Assembly: GCF_016765615.1 (NCBI RefSeq)
Contig: NZ_JAESWA010000004.1
Coordinates: 1-64,000 of the forward strand
DNA length: 64,000 nucleotides
From: Clostridium paridis
Lineage (GTDB): Bacteria > Bacillota > Clostridia > Clostridiales > Clostridiaceae
Direction of reading: 5' to 3'
The position numbers were made by a program, and so were the translations under genes. Positions within the stretch are counted from its first letter, which is position 1, and every line of letters begins with the position of its first letter. Positions 1 through 8,379 of the stretch are shown in pieces. The notes under the pieces were generated by a model. That model saw nothing but the letters and a program-made list of their open reading frames with translations, was not told the origin of the DNA and searched no databases.

Positions 1-65
1 GACATACCTAACTCTAGCACATCATTCACTGCTTTGATTTTAACTTCTAATGAATGTTTTGCCAT
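1..65 (-). CDS. Transposase OrfA, N-terminal fragment (IS3 family)
   Basis: The reading frame starts with ATG at 65-63 after GGAGGTGTATTTTTT and runs off the left edge. The first residues are MAKHSLEVKIKAVNDVLELG. This is the usual opening of an IS3-family OrfA, whose N-terminus is a helix-turn-helix that binds the element's inverted repeats. Only about 21 codons are visible, so it cannot be said whether the transposase is intact. The position right inside the terminal repeat supports the call. Confidence 0.6.
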   Translation of the reverse strand, partial: MAKHSLEVKIKAVNDVLELGM

Positions 66-117
66 AAAAAATACACCTCCAAATATTATTTTTGTCTAAC
101 ATTTGGGGTGCACTTCA
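1..117 (-). mobile_element. End of an IS3-family insertion sequence (IS150-like), cut by the window edge
   Basis: Read on the minus strand, the element starts at about position 117 with TGAAGTGCACCCCAAATGTT followed by AGACA. This resembles the terminal inverted repeat of IS3-family elements of the IS150 group (TG..NTGCACCC..GTTNGAC). A good ribosome binding site (GGAGGTG) and a transposase start codon follow directly. The other end and any target duplication lie outside the window. The tip sits about 26 bp past the stop codon of the chemoreceptor gene, so the insertion did not break that gene. The family assignment rests on the repeat and on the first transposase residues only. Confidence 0.7.
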
Positions 118-142
118 TATTAGCTCCTTTAATTATGTATTA

Positions 143-1855
143 TTAGATTTTAAACCTCTTAACCATTTCATTAAGATTCATAGCAAGCTCTGCTTGACTC
201 TGTGATGCCTCTGAAACATCATTTATTGAGGCAGTAATTTCATTAATACTTCTTAAAATCTCATCTGAACCAGCAGCTGATTCTTCAGCAGTTGCAGTAA
301 CATTTTCAATGGCATCCGCAACTTGTCCAACTACTTCATTTATTTGTTTTGAAGATTTTGCAATATCCTCTATTATGCCATTTACAAGCTCAGCATCTTT
401 TTCATATTGAATACCAGTACTCATAAGCAATTCAAAACTTGGTCTAACATCATTAGCTAAATACTCTAATATATCCTGACCACCTGATGAAAGGTTAGTA
501 AATGCATTTCGAACTTGTACCACCATGTTTTGAATTTGTGCTACAGCTTCAGCTGATTGCTCAGCTAGTTTTCTTATTTCATCTGCAACAACTGCAAAGC
601 CTTTTCCCTGCTCTCCAGCTCTTGCTGCCTCAATAGCTGCATTTAATGCTAATAAATTAGTTTGCGATGCTATCTCACCAATAGAATCTGCCATAATTCT
701 AACTTCATCTACAATCTTGCCTTCTTTAATAGCATTTATAATATGCTGACTCTTTTCTCTGTATATAATCTCATTTGCTTCAATATTCTTTGTAGCCCTA
801 GTTTTTAAATCTACTGCCCTATTTTTGATTTCAATAACAGACTTATAAGAATCATTTGCTTTATGTTCAAGTTCATTTGTTGTTGAATTAATCTCTTGTG
901 TAGAAGCACTAACTTCTTCAGTTGTTGCACTTAAGTCTTGGGATCCCTTAGCTATTTGTTCAGTAGATTCATTTACTATTTCCATCCTTGAAGAAACCTC
1001 TTCTGAAGTTGCAGATAATTCTTCACTACTAGAACTTATGCTATATGCACTATCTGAGATTTGAGATACCAATGTTCTTACATTTTCTGCTGCATTATTT
1101 AAAGCTTGTGATAACACTCCTAATTCATCCTTAGAATCTACCTCTATTTTATGGGATAAATCCCCTTCTTCAAGAGACGTTGCAAGGTTTAACACCTTCT
1201 TTATACTTTTAGCAATAGATTGAGATATAGCAAATGCCATAACTATTCCTGCTAAAGTTGCAACAACTGCTAGTATTAACATGATATATAGAGTTGCCTT
1301 AAAAATTCCATTACTTGTCTCTTTATTTGTAGCCGCTTGATTATTTATTTCTAATATTAACTTATCAACAGAAGATGTTATATCTGATCTAATAGAACCT
1401 GTATTCTTGCTTAATTCCATTGCTTCATCATACTTTTTATCTTTCATTAAATTAATTGTGTCATCAACAGCTACTCTATATTTATTTAATCCATCTTTTA
1501 GACTTGATAACAGTCTCTTTTCGTTTTCTGAAAGATTTGTTTTTTCATAGTCAGCTAAAATACTATTATCTTCAGTTCTAATTTGACTAATACTGTCTAC
1601 CGTCTTTTGAACATTATTAGAATCTCTACTTTCCACTAAATTAATTATATCTAATCTTGAAACTAATATATTGGAGTTGATTTTTTCAATATTCTTTAGT
1701 GTAATAAAATTATCATTATAAAGAGTATCTACATTAGCATTAATACTTTTAAGTCCATAAACACCAAATCCACCAACTACCACAATAAAAAACGTTAATA
1801 TAGAAAAGGAAAGAACTAGTTTTTGTTTTATTCTCATATTTTTATACCATTTCAT
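143..1855 (-). CDS. Methyl-accepting chemotaxis protein (4HB sensor, HAMP, signalling domain)
   Basis: A transmembrane chemoreceptor that would pass ligand signals to CheW/CheA. Seen in order: a short cytoplasmic N-terminus, TM1 (about residues 12-34), a helical periplasm-type sensor region that fits a four-helix bundle, TM2 (about 190-215), a HAMP linker and a long coiled-coil signalling domain. The conserved tip is present ([20 protein letters not shown]) and followed by [18 protein letters not shown]. The start was set at ATG 1855 because GGAGG lies 8 nt upstream; an ATG five codons earlier overlaps that ribosome binding site. It is the last gene before the IS end. No adjacent che genes are present, so it probably feeds a distant chemotaxis cluster. 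The ligand cannot be told. Confidence 0.93.
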   Translation of the reverse strand: MKWYKNMRIKQKLVLSFSILTFFIVVVGGFGVYGLKSINANVDTLYNDNFITLKNIEKINSNILVSRLDIINLVESRDSNNVQKTVDSISQIRTEDNSILADYEKTNLSENEKRLLSSLKDGLNKYRVAVDDTINLMKDKKYDEAMELSKNTGSIRSDITSSVDKLILEINNQAATNKETSNGIFKATLYIMLILAVVATLAGIVMAFAISQSIAKSIKKVLNLATSLEEGDLSHKIEVDSKDELGVLSQALNNAAENVRTLVSQISDSAYSISSSSEELSATSEEVSSRMEIVNESTEQIAKGSQDLSATTEEVSASTQEINSTTNELEHKANDSYKSVIEIKNRAVDLKTRATKNIEANEIIYREKSQHIINAIKEGKIVDEVRIMADSIGEIASQTNLLALNAAIEAARAGEQGKGFAVVADEIRKLAEQSAEAVAQIQNMVVQVRNAFTNLSSGGQDILEYLANDVRPSFELLMSTGIQYEKDAELVNGIIEDIAKSSKQINEVVGQVADAIENVTATAEESAAGSDEILRSINEITASINDVSEASQSQAELAMNLNEMVKRFKI

Positions 1856-1965
1856 AAGTTTATCCTCCATTTATCAATAGATAATGATTATTTATTAATA
1901 TTATATATCACGATGCTAATATTATCAATTTAATTCTGGAGATTATATATTTCCTATTGCTTTAA

Positions 1966-2304
1966 CTACTCCCACTCTTTCCATATGCTAGGTTCAAATC
2001 CTACAGTTGCATTTTTACCATTTCTAACTATTGGAGTTTTATATAATTTAGGATTATTTAATAGCAGCTCTTCTCTTACTCCTTCTCCTCTAATCTTATC
2101 TAAATTTAAAGTTTTATATTCCTTTGCTTTTTCGTTTATAAGTTTATCAAGTCCTACAGCTGCCTTAATTGTTTCTAGCTCTCTTTTACTTATAGCCTTT
2201 TGATTTAAATCAATAAACTGGTATTTTATTTTTCTCTCTTTAAAATATCTTTCTGCCTTTTGTGTATCAAAACATTTCTTTACTCCAAATATCTGTATAT
2301 TCAC
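1966..2304 (-). CDS. ArsC/Spx-family thioredoxin-fold protein
   Basis: A 112-residue protein of the ArsC/Spx/YffB superfamily. The N-terminal strand is followed by a single cysteine in GVKKCFDTQKAERYF, where ArsC-like proteins have their reactive Cys. The C-terminal half has the TPIVR segment (cis-Pro region) and GFEPSIWKEW. There is no CxxC as in redox-sensing Spx. The start is GTG, with GGAGG 7 nt upstream. No arsenic-resistance genes are nearby, so a true arsenate reductase role is doubtful. A general thiol reductase-like or regulatory protein is as likely. Confidence 0.8.
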   Translation of the reverse strand: MNIQIFGVKKCFDTQKAERYFKERKIKYQFIDLNQKAISKRELETIKAAVGLDKLINEKAKEYKTLNLDKIRGEGVREELLLNNPKLYKTPIVRNGKNATVGFEPSIWKEWE

Positions 2305-2371
2305 TTCATTACCTCCATACCGCTTTTTCTAATATCAAATATATTATCATAAAAACCTTAAAATAAAAATG

Positions 2372-2395
2372 AGAGAAGCTAATGAAAGCTTCTCT
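2372..2395 (-). terminator. Rho-independent terminator after the YjgB-like lipoprotein gene
   Basis: A 9-bp stem (AGAGAAGCT paired with AGCTTCTCT) with a 6-nt loop. On the minus strand it is followed by a T-rich run (CATTTTTATTTT). It lies just past the stop of the gene at 2408-3091. Confidence 0.8.
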
Positions 2396-2407
2396 TAAAC
2401 TTTTCTT

Positions 2408-3091
2408 TTACCACTCCCTACCAGGATCATCTGCCATATTATTAACTGTCCCCTTAGGATATAAAACTGAATAATGATCTAATTTAGTATCATCGCTGCC
2501 CGAGGTACCTGAAAATACAAATAAAATTTTAAAATCCGTACTTGCTACATAACCTAATATCTCTTCTCCATTCGACTTGACATTATAGGCAGGATTTCCA
2601 AAATATTTTTTTACCATTTGAAGTGTAACTCCATTTAATTTTTTATCATAGGATCTAACTTCAAATACTTGATCTCCTTTATTAGAGCCAAAGACAACAT
2701 TATGCTTTGAATATGTGGTATACATGCCTTTTGCTGCAGAAACCCACTCAGATTTATCTGCTTTTCCCCAAGCTTTTTCTACATCTTGAAGATTTGTTGT
2801 CTTAGCCTTAAAATCACTGTTTATTATTTTTCCTTGTTTGGCTAAATTTTTTATACTTTCAAGTAATGAATTTTGAGTATTCTTCCCTTGTTGCTCTGAA
2901 TTATTAGTATTATTATTTGCTGTATTTCCTTCATCCTCTTTTTCATCATTTGTTGAATTTTGACTTGTGTTATTATCTTGATTATTATTAGCAGTTTTAT
3001 TTGAATTTGAACAACCAAACATTGAAATTAATGAAAAAGTTAGTATAGTACTGATACATAATGCAATATAAGATCTTTTAGATTTATTCAT
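2408..3091 (-). CDS. YjgB-like (DUF4309) surface lipoprotein
   Basis: A predicted 227-residue lipoprotein. The N-terminus has basic residues, a hydrophobic stretch and a lipobox ending at the Cys of SMFGCSN (about residue 27). An Asn/Gln/Thr-rich low-complexity linker (about 28-75) follows, as in many surface-anchored proteins. The C-terminal about 150 residues resemble the YjgB/DUF4309 domain: AWGKADKSEW, then FGSNKGDQVFEVRSY, then MVKKYFGNPAY. The function of this domain is not established. The start is supported by GAGGAGAATTTTT before ATG. A terminator follows the gene and the next gene is divergent, so it is probably transcribed alone. Confidence 0.82.
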   Translation of the reverse strand: MNKSKRSYIALCISTILTFSLISMFGCSNSNKTANNNQDNNTSQNSTNDEKEDEGNTANNNTNNSEQQGKNTQNSLLESIKNLAKQGKIINSDFKAKTTNLQDVEKAWGKADKSEWVSAAKGMYTTYSKHNVVFGSNKGDQVFEVRSYDKKLNGVTLQMVKKYFGNPAYNVKSNGEEILGYVASTDFKILFVFSGTSGSDDTKLDHYSVLYPKGTVNNMADDPGREW

Positions 3092-3221
3092 AAAAATTCT
3101 CCTCTTTCTTATATTTGTACATAAATTATTTCACTTATATTTTACCCTAATTTAGCTCTTTTAGTTACTTATTAATTTAATATTCATATAATGAAATAAA
3201 AGCCCAAAAGTGGTGTTTACG

Positions 3222-4463
3222 ATGAACAAGATAGAAACAAAGGATTGGACAATTCTTATATATGCAAATGGAAATAATGACTTATCTTCTATAATGTTAA
3301 AGTCAAAAATATCAGCAGAAAAAATAGGATCTACAAAAAGTGTTAACGTAGTAATGCAAATTTCTAGAGAAAGCTCGGAGTTATTAAGTATTCTTAAACC
3401 TGCAACCTTAGTAGATAATATTAATGAATACTGGACTGGAGTTAGAAGGTATTACATTCAAAATCCTAATTCAAAATTATTATCAGACTTAGGAAATATC
3501 TGTATGGCAGATCCTAATAACTTATATGAATTTATAAAATGGGGTATAGAGAATTATCCTTCAAATCACTATGCACTAATTTTATCTGATCATGGTGGTG
3601 GATTTATTGCTGCTATGCCAGACTTAAGTCAAGATAGGCCTTATATGATGGGAATATATGATCTTTGTAAAGCAATTAATCTGATATATCAAGATATTGG
3701 TGTTCAGATTGATATTCTTATGTTTGATATGTGTTTTATGAATACACTTGAGATAATATATGAACTTGGAAAAGAAAAAATAAATACAGTAAAATCAGTT
3801 TTGACTTATATTAAAACGGGTCCGTTAGAGGGCTTAAATTATTATAAACTAGTTAAGTTTTTTGATGAAAATCATAATGAATTAAACAATAAATTATTCC
3901 TAAAAAATCTTATTGATGACTTAAATTCAAATCTAGTTGCACTTGATATTGATTATGATAAACTTACAAAATTAAAGGAATTAGTTAGTTCAATGGCTTA
4001 CTTTTATCTTAAAAATAATAATTGTAATAGTATAAATACATCATTAAATTATACAATAACTAAAAAATCATTCTGGCATATGTATAAAATAGAATTTGAA
4101 GAAAAGCTTAATGATATAACTATCTATAATAATAAATTTCTAAATGACAAAAATAATACTTTAAATGTTATAGATTTAACCACTAAGCATAATGTAAATA
4201 AAGAAGTTTTAAGTAAATATGAGGACTGTTACTATAAATTAGCCTTTGCAAAGGATAATTATTGGTTCAATTTATTATTTGATAAACCTATAGACTATAA
4301 ATATGAATCCAGTTTAGAAGAATCGACATTAAATCCTTTTAAATTAGATAGATATGAACTGCTTAAAATTATTACTGCTGTAAATCCTTCTTATAATGAA
4401 GAAGAAAAAGAATTAATACTCAAAAGATTATGTTCTTATAAAAAATGGACTAATCTTAAATAA
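3222..4463 (+). CDS. Clostripain-family (C11) cysteine peptidase
   Basis: A 413-residue protein of the clostripain/C11 family, which cut after basic residues. The family hallmarks are visible: DWTILIYANGNNDL at the N-terminus, the catalytic His in LILSDHGGGF (about residue 128) and the catalytic Cys in ILMFDMCFMNTLEI (about residue 175). No signal peptide or membrane segment is evident, so it may be cytosolic or act in the spore or in lysed cells. ATG at 3222 was chosen: the in-frame GTGs four codons upstream form part of the ribosome-binding-like AAGTGGTG. A hairpin terminator follows the stop. Its substrate is unknown. Confidence 0.87.
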   Translation: MNKIETKDWTILIYANGNNDLSSIMLKSKISAEKIGSTKSVNVVMQISRESSELLSILKPATLVDNINEYWTGVRRYYIQNPNSKLLSDLGNICMADPNNLYEFIKWGIENYPSNHYALILSDHGGGFIAAMPDLSQDRPYMMGIYDLCKAINLIYQDIGVQIDILMFDMCFMNTLEIIYELGKEKINTVKSVLTYIKTGPLEGLNYYKLVKFFDENHNELNNKLFLKNLIDDLNSNLVALDIDYDKLTKLKELVSSMAYFYLKNNNCNSINTSLNYTITKKSFWHMYKIEFEEKLNDITIYNNKFLNDKNNTLNVIDLTTKHNVNKEVLSKYEDCYYKLAFAKDNYWFNLLFDKPIDYKYESSLEESTLNPFKLDRYELLKIITAVNPSYNEEEKELILKRLCSYKKWTNLK

Positions 4464-4468
4464 ATAAT

Positions 4469-4500
4469 AATGCCATACTATCTCACTATAGTATGGCATT
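4469..4500 (+). terminator. Terminator after the clostripain-like gene
   Basis: A perfect 12-bp stem (AATGCCATACTA / TAGTATGGCATT) with an 8-nt loop, a few bases after the stop codon. The 3' side is AT-rich but lacks a strong T-run. Confidence 0.65.
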
Positions 4501-4543
4501 TAATAATATTATGTTCATTACTTAATATTTATTTCTTAAACTT

Positions 4544-4572
4544 TTGTATGATGTATACTTTAATGATATAAT
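4544..4572 (+). promoter_or_regulatory. Sigma-A-like promoter for the 137-residue protein gene
   Basis: TTGTAT at 4544-4549 and a perfect TATAAT at 4567-4572 are separated by 17 nt. They lie about 54 bp before the start codon at 4626, between the preceding terminator and the gene. Confidence 0.6.
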
Positions 4573-4625
4573 TATTTATTGTCGAAAAGTAATGACAAAT
4601 AAAAAAAGTAAAGTGAGATTATAAA

Positions 4626-5039
4626 ATGAAAAATGAAAAATTAGAAAGAGCAATAAATAGAATAGATAGTGATATTGCTGCTATGAATACAGCTAAAAAG
4701 TACTTATCAAATGTAGAAGAAATACATCAGGTAGTTGAAACCTTAAACACTAAAAGACAATTATTAGCTAATGAAATATATGCTGAAGATCATAAGTGTT
4801 ATTTCGAATGTCGCGCAGTTATAGAATCAATGTTGGAGAAAGCTTTAGGAAAAGAAGAACAGGCTCAATTGCTAGAGATGATAAAAGAAAAGTTTGGTAG
4901 ACAATCACCAAATGTAAGTAAGAAAAGTAGCGGTCTCAATGCTTGGTTAAAAGAACTAAGTATCGAATATAATTGGATCCATGATGAAGGAACTGATTGG
5001 GATAAATTAATCATAACAGGATTTGGCTTATATAAATAA
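4626..5039 (+). CDS. Hypothetical protein, 137 residues, helical
   Basis: No family is recognised. The first about 90 residues are rich in Lys, Glu, Leu and Ala and should be helical or coiled-coil (MKNEKLERAINRIDSDIAAM). The last 35 residues are Trp-containing and end NWIHDEGTDWDKLIITGF. No signal peptide, membrane segment or metal motif is visible. The gene is flanked by its own promoter and terminator, so it appears to be a single-gene transcript. Clear boundaries and normal codon use make it a real gene; the role is unknown. Confidence 0.7.
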   Translation: MKNEKLERAINRIDSDIAAMNTAKKYLSNVEEIHQVVETLNTKRQLLANEIYAEDHKCYFECRAVIESMLEKALGKEEQAQLLEMIKEKFGRQSPNVSKKSSGLNAWLKELSIEYNWIHDEGTDWDKLIITGFGLYK

Positions 5040-5062
5040 ATTAAAATAAAATTCATTGAAGA

Positions 5063-5091
5063 CCTTCTTATTCTTAAATAAGAAGGTTTTT
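5063..5091 (+). terminator. Terminator after the 137-residue protein gene
   Basis: A 9-bp stem (CCTTCTTAT / ATAAGAAGG) with a 6-nt loop and a TTTTT tail on the plus strand. Confidence 0.85.
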
Positions 5092-5176
5092 CGTTAGAAG
5101 AAAACCTTACCAGATTTATTTTTATAAATTATGACATACTAATAAAGAAATAATTTTTATTAAGGAGGCTATTTCG

Positions 5177-5377
5177 ATGGTACAAGATAGCACTGAAAAT
5201 TTACTTAAGAATGAGCTTAATTCTAGTACCAAGGTTATAAAAGAATTTATTAATATGAATAATATTAATTTAAATGAAGCTAATGATATACTTAATAATA
5301 CTCAGCTCAATGATAAAAATTATAGTAAAGAAATCAAAAATATTACTCAATCTAGAGAAATAAAAACTTATATATAA
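5177..5377 (+). CDS. Small hypothetical protein, 66 residues
   Basis: An Asn-, Lys- and Glu-rich soluble 66-residue protein (MVQDSTENLLKNELNSSTKV) of no recognised family. It has a strong ribosome binding site (AAGGAGG 9 nt before ATG) and sits between two terminators, which supports a real, separately transcribed gene. Composition and isolation would fit a small sporulation-time or regulatory protein, but nothing in the sequence proves this. Confidence 0.6.
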   Translation: MVQDSTENLLKNELNSSTKVIKEFINMNNINLNEANDILNNTQLNDKNYSKEIKNITQSREIKTYI

Positions 5378-5414
5378 TGTAATGAAACAAAATGAAGTTT
5401 ATGAAAAATAAATT

Positions 5415-5460
5415 AAAGGAAAGCTCCCTTTGTTATATTCTACAAGCAGAGCTTTCCTTT
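5415..5460. terminator. Bidirectional terminator between convergent genes
   Basis: A perfect 12-bp stem (AAAGGAAAGCTC / GAGCTTTCCTTT) with a 22-nt loop. It has A/T-rich flanks on both sides and lies between the 66-residue gene and the convergent SRPBCC gene. Confidence 0.75.
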
Positions 5461-5467
5461 ATTATTT

Positions 5468-5905
5468 TTACTGAGTGTTATTATTTTCTTCTACATACTT
5501 TTTAAAGTTATCTAAGATTGACTGCCATCCTCTTTGTTGGAGCTCAATTGAATTAGTGTCTTCAGCTTCAAAGTTTTCCATAACTATAGTCTTATTTGAA
5601 TTGTTTGCAAATGATATTCTTACTTTTCTACCATCTCCCATTGTATAAGATATTAATTCGTTTAATTTTACTTCATCATATACTCCACCAAAATCAAATC
5701 CAAAACTTCCGTCTTTTGCTTCCATTCTAGAAAGGAATTTCCCTCCTACTCTTAAATCATTTTCTGCAAAAGGAGTATGCCAATCCTCAGAAGCACTATT
5801 CCATTTTTTTATATGTTCTGGCTCTGTCCAGTACTCCCATACTTTTTCTACTTGTTCATTAATGGTAGTTTCAACTGTTATTGTAGGTTTTTTATCTGTC
5901 TCCAT
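5468..5905 (-). CDS. SRPBCC / AHSA1-family protein
   Basis: A 145-residue single-domain protein of the START/AHSA1 superfamily. Family marks: ITVETTINEQVEKVWEYWTE at the N-terminus, HIKKWNSASEDWHTP, the GGxF strand (LRVGGKFLSRME) and the C-terminal helix GWQSILDNFKKYVEEN. These proteins form a helix-grip pocket that binds small hydrophobic ligands; individual functions are usually unknown. The ribosome binding site AAAGGAGAGG supports the start. It is convergent with the small gene upstream in the window and has no operon partner. Confidence 0.85.
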   Translation of the reverse strand: METDKKPTITVETTINEQVEKVWEYWTEPEHIKKWNSASEDWHTPFAENDLRVGGKFLSRMEAKDGSFGFDFGGVYDEVKLNELISYTMGDGRKVRISFANNSNKTIVMENFEAEDTNSIELQQRGWQSILDNFKKYVEENNNTQ

Positions 5906-6097
5906 TCTATTCCTCTCCTTTTTAAATATTTATTTCTTTTATAATACTTCAAAAACAGACCAAATAAAATTCTTTTTTCTAAAATATAACACAATTCTGT
6001 ATATTTTACATATCATATATTCAAGAATAACTTACCACCATTAAATTTTATAACTCTATATAATAAGTCGGTACTTAAATATAAGGTGGTGAAGACT

Positions 6098-6652
6098 ATG
6101 CTGCAAACTACTCTTTATTTACTATTAATAGCCCTTATTAATAGTTTTGATAATATTGGAATAAGAATTGCCTATAGCATTGGAGGAATTAAGGTTCAGC
6201 TCAAGAAAAATTTTCTTATATCATTAATGGCATTTACTGTTGCGTTTACTTCCTCTCTTTCTGGCAGCTTAATATCTAATTTCTTAAGCGATAATGTAGC
6301 CTCATTCCTTAGCATGCTTCTAATCTCAGGAACTGGTATCAAAATTATGCTTGAGCCATTCCTAAAAAAGAAAGATATTACTGAGCAAGTAAAAACATTA
6401 AGCTATAAAGAATCTATTTCTATTGGACTTGCTTTAGCACTTGACGACATTGGTGGTTCGGTAGGAGTTGGTTTAGCTGGTTATCATCCGCTTGCAGTAG
6501 GCTTAACTTTCTTCTTTGTAAGTTTTCTTATATTTTTCTCTGGTAATTATGCTATAGAACTTTTAAGCAAATTTAAAATCGACAAAAGAATTGCTACTGT
6601 TCTAGCTGGCTTATTAATGATTGCAATGGGAATATCTCAAATTTTAGATTGA
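6098..6652 (+). CDS. ytaF: YtaF-like sporulation membrane protein (MntP superfamily)
   Basis: A polytopic membrane protein of about 184 residues with five to six predicted helices in two internal repeats. Each repeat has an acidic motif in a helix: INSFDNIGIRIAY near the N-terminus and ALALDDIGGSVGVGLAG in the second half. These match the MntP/YtaF group, in which MntP exports manganese and YtaF is linked to sporulation. Length and motif spacing fit YtaF better than classical MntP. ATG 6098 was preferred because AAGGTGGT lies 7 nt upstream; the GTG at 6086 would fall within that site. Transport activity is inferred from the family only. Confidence 0.75.
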   Translation: MLQTTLYLLLIALINSFDNIGIRIAYSIGGIKVQLKKNFLISLMAFTVAFTSSLSGSLISNFLSDNVASFLSMLLISGTGIKIMLEPFLKKKDITEQVKTLSYKESISIGLALALDDIGGSVGVGLAGYHPLAVGLTFFFVSFLIFFSGNYAIELLSKFKIDKRIATVLAGLLMIAMGISQILD

Positions 6653-6713
6653 ATTTTCTTTATACCTAATAGGGGCAGTATTTAAAAATATTGCCTCTAC
6701 TTGAAAAGTATTT

Positions 6714-6920
6714 TTATAGTTTTTTCTCAAAATCTTCAATCATTTTTTTAACCATCTGCCCACCTAATGGTCCTCCAATTTTCCCAGCTTCCTTAGTTGT
6801 TATATCTCCACTATATTCTTTATTTAAATCCACTCCTACTTCTTTTGATGTTTCTACTTTAACCTTATGTAACCCTTCTTTTGCTTCAGGTACTAATATT
6901 TTATTACTTCTACGAGCCAT
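6714..6920 (-). CDS. Alpha/beta-type small acid-soluble spore protein (SASP)
   Basis: A 68-residue DNA-binding spore protein that coats and protects DNA in dormant spores and is degraded at germination by the GPR protease. Visible marks: the VETSKEVGVDL segment at the GPR cleavage position, and the second conserved block TTKEAGKIGGPLGGQMVKKM. The ribosome binding site AAGGAGG lies before ATG. In spore formers these genes are read by forespore sigma-G; no convincing sigma-G promoter could be picked out here. Its presence shows the organism makes endospores. Confidence 0.93.
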   Translation of the reverse strand: MARRSNKILVPEAKEGLHKVKVETSKEVGVDLNKEYSGDITTKEAGKIGGPLGGQMVKKMIEDFEKKL

Positions 6921-7044
6921 TTCAGTTCCTCCTTAATATAGTCATAAAATTAATCATTACTATTATTTGTATATATTAATTAACTACACCTCTTTATTTG
7001 TGGAAATAGAACCATGACTCACCTCAAATTTTTATAATAAAAAA

Positions 7045-7084
7045 TAAACACATGAGGTACTCTTATTAGTACATCATGTGTTTA
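7045..7084 (-). terminator. Terminator downstream of tRNA-Leu
   Basis: An 11-bp stem (TAAACACATGA / TCATGTGTTTA) with an inner GTACT/AGTAC extension. On the minus strand it is followed by a T-rich run (TTTATTTTTTATT). It begins 8 nt past the tRNA 3' end. Confidence 0.75.
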
Positions 7085-7092
7085 ATTACTTA

Positions 7093-7178
7093 TGGTGCAG
7101 GTGACGGGACTTGAACCCGTACGTTCGTAGAACACACGCCCCTCAAACGTGCCTGTCTGCCAGTTCCAGCACACCTGC
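7093..7178 (-). tRNA. tRNA-Leu (anticodon GAG)
   Basis: On the minus strand an 86-nt class II tRNA folds cleanly. The acceptor is GCAGGTG/CACCTGC with an encoded CCA; the anticodon stem CACGT/GCGTG encloses the loop TTGAGGG with anticodon GAG; there is a long variable arm (GTTC/GAAC); and the T arm is ACGGG-TTCAAGT-CCCGT. The long variable arm and GAG anticodon give leucine (codons CUC/CUU). A terminator follows. Confidence 0.96.
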
Positions 7179-7235
7179 TTATACACTGTTACTTATATAT
7201 AATAAATTTATTATAAGCTTTTGTCAATTGTGATA

Positions 7236-8366
7236 CTATAAATCTGCATTCTTTTTAGCTAAAAAAATTAGTGCGTTTAAATTGTCATAGGAATACACAA
7301 CTTTAGTTTGCTCATTTCCAAAAGAACCGTAGATTTCACTATCTTTATTTTTAGCTTGGAATTCTAACATTCTTTTCTTTAGCGCATCAGCCTCAGTTTG
7401 CCTATTTGCATTTTCGAATATCTCTCCACATATTGCATACACTGAAGTAGACTCAAATTCGCTTGTCCTGTTTCCGTTAAAATCATATTTTATATATAAC
7501 TTATTTTCTTTACTGAATTCTTTCCATAACCAATCAAGTTCTTTTGAAATATCAACACCTGCTAATTGAAGATTTTTTAATACATTAAGTGAGTATACTA
7601 TCTCTACGTCTTTTTCATCTGAATACTTATTTTCTTTTGGTAAATAACTCTTCTTAAATAAGGGCACTCCTTTTATAGGTTGTCCATTTTTCAAGATATC
7701 TAAGGAATTACTATAAATCTTTTTCCACTTGGAATTTGATTTTTCTAATAACTCCATGGTTTTAAGGTCTAAATAGCACAAAACAACTAAATTACTTGAT
7801 GTCGTACCATCATTAGAATCATATAGATAACCTTCTTTTGACACCTTCTTCAAAGTATCTTGTGATATGCTAATTGCAAGATACTTATATTTAAAGTCCC
7901 CCCATCTATCATATGCATAAAGCAAGCTTCTTACTATTCTTAAATCATCAATAGTAGATGAACTTTTATTGGTTTCACTATTATTGTATCTCCATGCAAG
8001 CAATCCATTCTTTAATCTCATTTTATTCTTAATTATGTCATAATTGCTATCAAACTCAACTTTTTCTCCTGAGTTAACTAAATACAACATCAATAAACCT
8101 TCTGATTCAGATAAAACCGTATGCCCTTTTGTTATGTCTCCCTCATTAGGTCCATCTAGATAATTAGTATATACTCCATACCCATCCTTATACATTTTAC
8201 TAATTAAAAAGTTATAATTTAAAACTTCCTCTTTTGACTTTTCTTCTGTTTTCCATGATACATTTAAATTCTGCTTAAAAATATATGGCTTAACAATAAC
8301 AAAAGTCACTGATAATATAATTATCATGATGATTAATATAATTTTTATAATTTTATGTTTCTTCAT
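7236..8366 (-). CDS. GH8-like glycoside hydrolase, membrane-anchored
   Basis: A 376-residue protein with one N-terminal membrane segment (about residues 7-26) acting as an uncleaved anchor or signal, then an (alpha/alpha)-barrel-type glycosidase domain. GH8 marks: the acid Glu in HTVLSESEGLLMLY (E89) and the Asp pair in SSTIDDLRIV (D140/D141). GH8 enzymes cut beta-1,4 or related glucans, and BcsZ of cellulose operons belongs here. It is the last gene of a five-gene operon with a GT2 polysaccharide synthase 13 bp upstream, so it probably trims or releases the polymer that synthase makes. The layout recalls ydaJ in the B. subtilis ydaJKLMN operon. The substrate is not known. Confidence 0.82.
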   Translation of the reverse strand: MKKHKIIKIILIIMIIILSVTFVIVKPYIFKQNLNVSWKTEEKSKEEVLNYNFLISKMYKDGYGVYTNYLDGPNEGDITKGHTVLSESEGLLMLYLVNSGEKVEFDSNYDIIKNKMRLKNGLLAWRYNNSETNKSSSTIDDLRIVRSLLYAYDRWGDFKYKYLAISISQDTLKKVSKEGYLYDSNDGTTSSNLVVLCYLDLKTMELLEKSNSKWKKIYSNSLDILKNGQPIKGVPLFKKSYLPKENKYSDEKDVEIVYSLNVLKNLQLAGVDISKELDWLWKEFSKENKLYIKYDFNGNRTSEFESTSVYAICGEIFENANRQTEADALKKRMLEFQAKNKDSEIYGSFGNEQTKVVYSYDNLNALIFLAKKNADL

Positions 8367-8379
8367 ATACCCTCACCAA

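Noticed and set aside
1966-2304. Part of an arsenic-resistance operon
   Set aside because: The ArsC-fold protein has no arsR, arsB or acr3 neighbours, so only the superfamily can be named.
6660-6705. Terminator between the YtaF-like gene and the SASP gene
   Set aside because: An imperfect hairpin with wobble pairs (AGGGGCAGTATT / ATATTGCCTCT) is present, but neither side has a good T-run, so it was not listed.
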